Source of the DNA: Amaranthus tricolor
Taxonomy: Eukaryota; Streptophyta; Magnoliopsida; Caryophyllales; Amaranthaceae
Direction of reading: 5' to 3'
NCBI RefSeq assembly: GCF_026212465.1
Contig: NC_080053.1
Coordinates: 12,113,640 to 12,177,639 of the forward strand
DNA: 64,000 nt
Below the pieces are notes generated by a model that ran no database searches, was not told where the DNA came from, and saw nothing but the letters and a program-made list of their open reading frames with translations. Below are positions 58,560 through 64,000 of this stretch, piece by piece. Made by a program: the position numbers and the translations under genes. Every line of letters starts with the position of its first letter. Position 1 is the first letter of the stretch.

Positions 58560-60002
58560 TTCCCACAGAGATGTTGAAGATGAACGAGCGCATGGAAGAG
58601 GGGTACTCCACACAAAGGCCACCCATGTTTGATGGGAAATTCTATACTTACTGGAAAAAATAGAATGGAAATCTTCATAAAGGCCGAAAACTATCAAGTT
58701 TGGAGAGTTATTGAAGTTGGAGACTTTGAGGTGACGACCATCAACTCCAATAACGAAGCTATTCCAAAACCAATCACTGAATATGAAAAAGAAGATTTTC
58801 AAAAGATGGAGATGAACGCTCTTGCTATCAAATTTCTTCACTGTGGTCTTGGACCCAATGAACACAATCGTATTATGGGTTGCAAAACTGCCAAGCAGAT
58901 TTGGGACCTGCTAGAAGTTACCCATGAAGGTACCAGCGAAGTGAAGCGGTCCAAGATTGACCTCCTAATGTCCAAATATAAAAGGTTTGTGATGGAACCT
59001 AGAGAGAACATTCAAGAGATGTTCACCAGATTCACAAATATCACGAATGAATTGGTCTCTCTTGGTAAGATCATTCCCGTTGATGAACAAGTTAGAAAAA
59101 TACTTAGGAGTCTTCCTCAAGACGAACGCTGGAGAGCTAAGGTCACAGCCATTCAGGAATCGAAAGATTTCACCAAGTTTAATTTGGAAGAGTTGGCTGG
59201 TTCCCTCATGACTCATGAATTGCATTTGGGAACAGCTGACAGTTCCCGTAATAAAGGACTGGCTCTGGCAGCGGATGATAGTGAAGAGTCAGAATCTGGG
59301 GAAGAGGAAGCTGCTATGTTGGCACGAAAATTCAAAAAATTCTTCAGGAACAGCAGATATGGAAATCAAAGGAATAATAAAGAAAAAGGAACTGCTAACA
59401 TGAAGAAAAATTTTGAATGCCACAAATGTAAAAGTACTGACCACTTCATCAAAGATTGCCCTCTATGGAAGAATAAGAAGGGCAAGGGAAAGACAAGAGA
59501 AGCTGGAAGGATGCCTAAACAAGGAAACTTCAGAACTGATTTTCGAAAAGCTATGATCGCAGCTTGGGGTGATAGTGAAAGCGAAGCTGAAACTGAAGCG
59601 CCAATAGAGGAAGAAACCGCAAATCTGTGTCTCAAGGCATCTCATGAAGAGTCTAAGGAAAAAGAGGTAATGTCTTCTAGTCCATCTCCTAAACAACTAT
59701 CTAATTTAAGTAAGAATAAATTAATCAAATTGCTGTTAGAGACACAAGAAAAGTTGAATGAAAAAACAACTAAGTGTCTCCAAATTGAGAAAGACCTTAA
59801 CTTAAGTAAAGATCATATCTCATACCTAAATTCCTTTAGGATCGATGTGCAAAGTAGATTTTTTGATTTGTTAGATAAGAATATCATTTTAAAAGAACAA
59901 TTGGAGAAATTAAAGCAGGATTTCATTATTCTTAACATTGAATTAAATCAAAACAAATTGCTAGGATTAAAATTGGTTGAAAATGATAAAACCACTCATC
60001 TG
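58560..60002 (+). pseudogene. Sirevirus gag with CCHC knuckle, frameshifted and 3'-truncated
   Basis: Coding starts near the ATG at 58572 ('MLKMNERMEEGYSTQ'). One extra A near 58660 shifts the frame. From 58629 the remaining frame is open. It contains the copia gag domain (UBN2-like; 'QIWDLLEVTHEGTSEVKRSK', about 58900) and the knuckle 'CHKCKSTDHFIKDC' (about 59419-59460). A coiled-coil region ('LIKLLLETQEKLNEKT') precedes the junction at about 60002. The open frame beyond the junction to 60128 is chimeric, made of the complement of the outer element. Gag normally builds the particle; this copy is defective. Confidence 0.85.
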
Positions 60003-60440
60003 CGGGAACAGCTGGATTGGGAACAGTCCGCTGGTCCTGTTGTGCTGGCAGTTCCTGGATTTGGTCAATTTCTCCTGCCTCTTCTTGTATTGGCTGTTCA
60101 TCTGCTGTTCCTAGATCTTGCATTTTAACTCCTTCATCATCATCTTCTAAATTTGCAAGACCTATTTTAATATTATTTGTTTCTTTTGTCACAAAATTGA
60201 GAAATACTTAAAAGATTGTGTTTTAAATTCTCGACTAAAAATACATTGTCAATGGCATGGGAACTTGACCTTCCAACCTTTCCTTTGGCGATTATCTCAC
60301 CCTTCTTATTATCACCGAAGGTTACAGTTCCCCCGTCATAAGCTTCAAGTGAGAGAAATTTAGATTTGTCACCCGTCATGTACTTGGAACACCCACTGTC
60401 GAGATACCATGAGTTGTTCCCCCTCACTTGAACCTACACA
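60003..60440 (-). pseudogene. Sirevirus protease fused by deletion to the integrase-RT linker
   Basis: The minus strand reads 'NNSWYLDSGCSKYMTG', the copia retropepsin active site DSG, and then 'NLKHNLLSISQFCDK' (about 60190). In intact relatives this is followed by integrase. Here it is followed within a few codons by an acidic linker ('LANLEDDDEGVKM', about 60150) and a Pro/Gln-rich stretch that belongs between integrase and reverse transcriptase. The integrase is therefore deleted. Stops lie at the gag-protease border and just after 'CDKRNK'. Confidence 0.75.
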
Positions 60441-60445
60441 GCAAA

Positions 60446-62275
60446 TTAAGAGTTAGGTTTAGGAACCCAGTTATCCTTGGGTTCCTTGTCGATTATACAT
60501 GAATCATATTTCTTGATCCATAACTGTTCGACATGAATTTTATTTGCTATGTGATGTTGTTCCCTTTTTATACAATGATATTTTAGGTGTCCAGTTTTAC
60601 CACAAAAGGAACAGATTTTACTACTAGGGAGATCAACATAGACCTTTTTCTTGTTATCATTTTTAACATAACCTAGACCTTCTTTACCTTTCGGTTTAGC
60701 ATTTAGAATCCATTTGGGAACTTCATTGATTTTCCCTTTTCCTTTTAAATTAAGTTGATCTTTTAGATGCTTATTTTCTCTTTCACATGATTCTAATTTT
60801 AATTTCATTTCTTGAAATTTCGTGCTAAACAAATGAGTAGATTTATCATTTTCATGCCATTTTAATCCTAGCAATTTGTTTAGATTTATTTCAATGTTAA
60901 GAGTGATGAATTCCTGCTTTATTTTCTCCAATTGCTCTTTTAACATGATATTCTGATCTAACAAATCAAAAAATCTACTTTGCACATCAATCCTAAAGGT
61001 ATTTAGAAATGAAATATGATCTTTATTCAACTTAAAGTCTTCCTCTAATTGGAGACACTTAGCTGTTTTTTCTTCCAACTTCTCTTGTGTTTCCAAAAAT
61101 AACTTAATTAATTTATCCTTACTTAAACTGAATAGATGTTTAGGAGAAGAACTAGAAGACATTACCTCTCTTTCTTTAGTTTCTTCATGAGATGCCATGA
61201 GACACAGATTTGCAGTTTCTTCCTCTATAGGAACTTCAGTTTCAGCTTCGCTTTCAGTGTCACCCCAAGCTGCGATCATTGCTTTACGAAAATCTGTTCT
61301 GAAGTTTCCCTTCTTTGGCATTCTTCCAGCTTCCCTTGTCTTCCCTTTGCCCTTCTCATTCTTCCATTGAGGGCAATCCTTGATGAAGTGATCAGTACTT
61401 CCACATTTGTGGCATTCAAAATTTGTCTTCAAGTTAGCAGTTCCTCTTTCCTTATTATTTCTTTGGTTTCTATATCTGCTGTTCCTGAAGAATTTTTTGA
61501 ATTTACGTGCCACCATAGCAGCTTCCTCATCACCAGCTTCTGATTCTTCACTATCATCCGCTGCCAGAGCCAGTCCTTTATTTCGGGAACTGTCAGCTGT
61601 TCCCAAATGCAGTTCGTGTGTCATGAGTGAACCAGCCAGCTCTTCCAAGTTGAACTTGGTGAAATTTTTGGACTCCTGAATGGTTGTGACCTTAGCTCTC
61701 CAGCGCTCATCTTGTAGAAGACTTCACAATATTTTCCTGACTTGTTTATCAACGGGAATGATCTTACCAAGAGAGACTAATTCGTTCGTGATATTTGTGA
61801 ACCTGGTGAACATCTCTTGAATGTTCTCCCTAGGTTCCATAACAAACCTTTCATATTTGGACATTAGGAGGTCAATCTTGGAGCGCTTTACTTCACTTGT
61901 ACCTTCATGGGTAACTTCCAGCAGGTCCCAAATCTGCTTTGCCATTTTACACTTCATGATACGATTATGTTCATTTGGCCCAAGACCACAGTGAAGTAGC
62001 TTGATCGCAAGAGCGTTCATCTCCATCTTTTGAAAGTCTTCTTTTTCATACTCCGTGATTGGTTTTGGAATTGATTCATTGTTGGAGTTGATGGTCGTCA
62101 CTTCGAAATATCCTATTTCAATTACTCTCCATACCTGGTAATTTTCGGCCTTTATAAAAATTTTCATCCTATTTTTCCAGTAGGTATAGAATTTCCCATC
62201 GAACATAGGTGACCTTTGCGTAGAGTACCCTTCTTCCATGCGTTCGTTCATCTTCAACATCTTGCCAGGGAACAT
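60446..62275 (-). pseudogene. Sirevirus gag (outer element), one nonsense codon
   Basis: The frame starts at 62275 ('MFPGKMLKMNERMEEGY') and is uninterrupted except for one TGA at about 61724, where the nested copy has an Arg codon in the same place. Domains: copia gag (UBN2-like), an acidic Ser/Glu segment, the CCHC knuckle 'CHKCGSTDHFIKDC' (about 61390-61430), a long coiled coil, and a second CCHC-like 'CSFCGKTGHLKYHC' (about 60565-60610). It resembles the nested plus-strand gag residue by residue over most of the length. Confidence 0.87.
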
Positions 62276-62315
62276 GATACTGCTCTCAGGGTTTCCTGAT
62301 TAAATGAGGAACAAG

Positions 62316-62327
62316 GCTCTGATACCA
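62316..62327 (-). other. primer-binding site (initiator tRNA-Met) of the Sirevirus
   Basis: GCTCTGATACCA on the plus strand is the complement of TGGTATCAGAGC. It lies two bases inside the right LTR, fixing the element's orientation as minus. Confidence 0.92.
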
Positions 62328-62329
62328 AT

Positions 62330-63553
62330 TGTTGAAATACACGAAGATGGTCGAATGCAACAAGAGGGGGGGTGAATTGTTGTGTATCTAACTTTATTTC
62401 GTTTTTCTTCTAATTTGCGGAATTTTAACAAACAAAATAAAGTTTAAACGTAAAAAGCAAAAGATAAAAAGGAGACAAAGATTTTACGTGGAAACCTTCT
62501 TGGCCTAATAAGAAGGAAAACCACGACCCCCCGGGATTTCAAAATTCTCACTATGTTTTACGCAATTAAATACAATTACATAAAACAGTTTGCTTCACTT
62601 GAAGCTTCTCTACTCTAGGCCTAATTCTCTTTCTCTACTTTCTCCTTCTCTTTCTCTTCTTACGCTTCTCTTCTCTATTCCCTTAGGCTTCTCATAAGTC
62701 TAATTACAACAAATCACTCAATAACCCTTACAAGGCCAATTCTTAAGAAGATTAAAATTAAGTAGTTGCTCAAGAAAAATATAATGAATTAATTGGCATT
62801 AAAATAACTTTGAATATTTTTCTTAATTGATCTCCCTTAATGGACACTCTTAATGCCTACTTCGCTTGAGCGTATCTTCCCTCGTTTATAAAGGGAACAA
62901 CCATCAGTGCACTCAACCCACGATTTCCATGTAGTGCACTCACTCCATGACTTCCATTTACTTACTTGCTCCCAAAGAAATTTGGGAAGTTATTGAAAGT
63001 AGAGGTGGAAAATGACTGCGGTTCTCTTGTACAGTTAATAGTACATGAGTCACTAGGAAGATCCTAATTTATAGGAGACTTGTTCAAAGTACAGAATAAA
63101 TCTCTTGGATGTCCGAATTTATAGGAGACTAATTCAAAGTGAGGAATAAGTCTTTTCCATATTTTTAGGCGTTTAAAAAAAAAACTTTTTGCCAATTAAT
63201 AAATTAATTAAATTAAGCAACTAATTTAAACTTTTAACCTTTTACATTAACCGAAAACAGAAAACGTAATTTTTGTAACTTCCAGTCAATGTCTTCTTCA
63301 GACCTGTATCGTGGGGAACAGCGCACTGTCTCCATCTACAACTTTCGTCAGGACTTTAACTCTAGGAACACTAAACTGACTTTTAAAGCAATTGTCCAAC
63401 TTCTTGGATATTTGAGACATGTACAACTTCCACGAACTAAGTCATAGGCTTCATCAACGATTAACACAATCGGATTTTTACCTACAAAACAATCTCTAAA
63501 ATATGTTTGTTTATTTAAAAGTGAAGTCATCATCAAAACCTTAAGAGCCAACA
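62330..63553 (-). repeat. 5' LTR of the Sirevirus element
   Basis: This 1224-bp sequence has TGTTGA..CCAACA ends in the plus direction. It is nearly identical to 51588-52810, with one extra G in a G-run and about nine substitutions by eye. Confidence 0.94.
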
Positions 63554-63558
63554 TAATA
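63554..63558. repeat. target-site duplication TAATA (partner at 51583-51587)
   Basis: TAATA is exactly repeated outside both LTRs. Removing the element and one copy rejoins the MULE frame as D-R-D-N-I-H-E-K. Confidence 0.95.
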
Positions 63559-64000
63559 TACATGAGAAGACCTTTGAGGAGTACTTAGATGGGTCTCATG
63601 TGTTAGACAAAATGTACAAAAATGGTAAAATCTGGTCTCCATTACCATTTGGATCCATTGTGCTTGAGGAGTGATTGATATTTGAAACCAAAGCGCAGTT
63701 TCTAGATGTATTCAGAGATTACTGCATACAAGAGGGCTTCTCTGTTTCAGTTGACCATGTTGACAGTAAGAGGTACATAGCAAGGTGTTTGATGAGGGAT
63801 TGCACTTAGAGGATTCATGCTTCAATTTTAAGGGGTAAAGTCAGTTGGGCCATAAAGAAGCTAGAAGGAGAGCACGCAACTTGTGGGAGGCTGGAAGAGA
63901 ATCCTATGGTCTCTTCAGCATGGCTTTGCAGACATTTGATACAAGACTTAGAGGCAAACCTAGATGTCCAGTTGATTCATTGTAGAGGTTGTGCATGGAA
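63559..64000 (+). pseudogene. MULE transposase, continuation after the Sirevirus insertion (runs off the window)
   Basis: In frame with 50402-51587 after removing the insert, it reads 'HEKTFEEYLDGSHVLDKM' and 'GKIWSPLPFGS'. The plant MuDR DNA-binding region follows ('FRDYCIQEGFSVSVDHVDSK', 'ARCLMRDCT', 'WAIKKLEGEHATCG', 'SSAWLCRHLIQDL'). Two in-frame stops are visible: TGA after 'IVLEE' near 63674 and TAG in place of the Trp codon of the CTWRI motif near 63808. The gene was therefore damaged independently of the insertion. The catalytic domain lies outside the window. Confidence 0.82.

Larger units (their letters stand above)
57324..60002 (+). mobile_element. opposite-strand fragment of a related Sirevirus (5' LTR plus gag)
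   Basis: This lies inside the minus-strand element but is oriented plus. It consists of a complete LTR (57324-58502), a primer-binding site (TGGTATCAGAGC, 58505-58516) and most of gag, broken off at about 60002 after 'NDKTTHL'. Its LTR begins TGTTGG and ends CCAACA but differs from the flanking LTRs at many sites, so it derives from another copy of the family. No 5-bp duplication is visible at its borders (GGTTC on the left, GGGAA on the right), so its origin by normal integration is doubtful. Confidence 0.85.
51588..63553 (-). mobile_element. Sirevirus-type Ty1/copia retrotransposon with nested inverted fragment
   Basis: The element has near-identical TGTTGG..CCAACA LTRs (51588-52810 and 62330-63553), a tRNA-Met primer site next to the right LTR and a perfect 5-bp TAATA target duplication. 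Reading right to left, the order is gag, protease, linker, [opposite-strand fragment 57324-60002], reverse transcriptase/RNase H, an extra ORF, and the 3' LTR. Integrase is missing. The stretch 55344-55895 between RNase H and the extra ORF is non-coding spacer. The 52811-53598 region is 3' untranslated sequence ending in a polypurine tract (complement of about 52813-52828). The LTRs differ at about ten sites by eye, so the insertion is young. Confidence 0.93.
49765..64000 (+). mobile_element. Mutator-like element (MULE), running off the window and split by a Sirevirus
   Basis: A MULE transposase N-terminal region (50402-51587) continues at 63559 once the 12-kb copia insertion and one TAATA copy are removed. 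Upstream, at about 49765-49870, ACCATATACCA-type repeats and a leader resemble a MULE terminal region. The exact left end is a guess because the right end and the 9-bp target duplication are outside the window. Confidence 0.7.

Overview
The window is nuclear DNA of a flowering plant, most likely a eudicot. It has intron-rich genes with GT..AG splice sites, LTR retrotransposons primed by initiator tRNA-Met, hAT, Mutator and Stowaway-type DNA transposons, and AT-rich spacers. The species cannot be fixed from the sequence. Nothing prokaryotic is present.

Layout. (a) 1-9474: a 5'-truncated Ty1/copia relic, split by a complete but reverse-transcriptase-less Ty3/gypsy element (3196-8131) with near-identical LTRs. 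(b) 10447-11493: an intronless GDS/DxxH membrane protein resembling AXY9, a Golgi polysaccharide O-acetylation factor. (c) 13465-14479: a truncated, MITE-invaded pseudogene of the chloroplast RNA-binding protein CSP41b. (d) 14805-24595: a minus-strand gypsy relic, a hAT transposase gene whose four exons join into an intact 713-residue frame, and a 5'-truncated gypsy element with a 2.6-kb LTR. (e) 26842-41816: the main host gene, a 22-exon importin-beta of the SAD2/EMA1 (importin-7/8-like) type, giving an unbroken 1033-residue protein. (f) 42858-47139: a Stowaway MITE and a longer Stowaway-ended element that carries a non-autonomous hAT transposon with a perfect 8-bp target duplication. (g) 47345-48642: a decayed Helitron-type helicase. 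(h) 49765-64000: a Mutator-like transposase gene cut in two by a young Sirevirus-type copia element (51588-63553, target duplication TAATA). That element contains an oppositely oriented partial copy of a related element, so the two form a large inverted repeat.

Two host genes look functional: the AXY9-like gene and SAD2. The hAT transposase gene also looks coding-competent. Almost everything else is transposable element at different stages of decay, and the nesting gives a clear relative order of insertions. Splice sites were placed by eye from GT/AG consensus, reading-frame continuity and remembered family proteins. No database search or transcript data were available.
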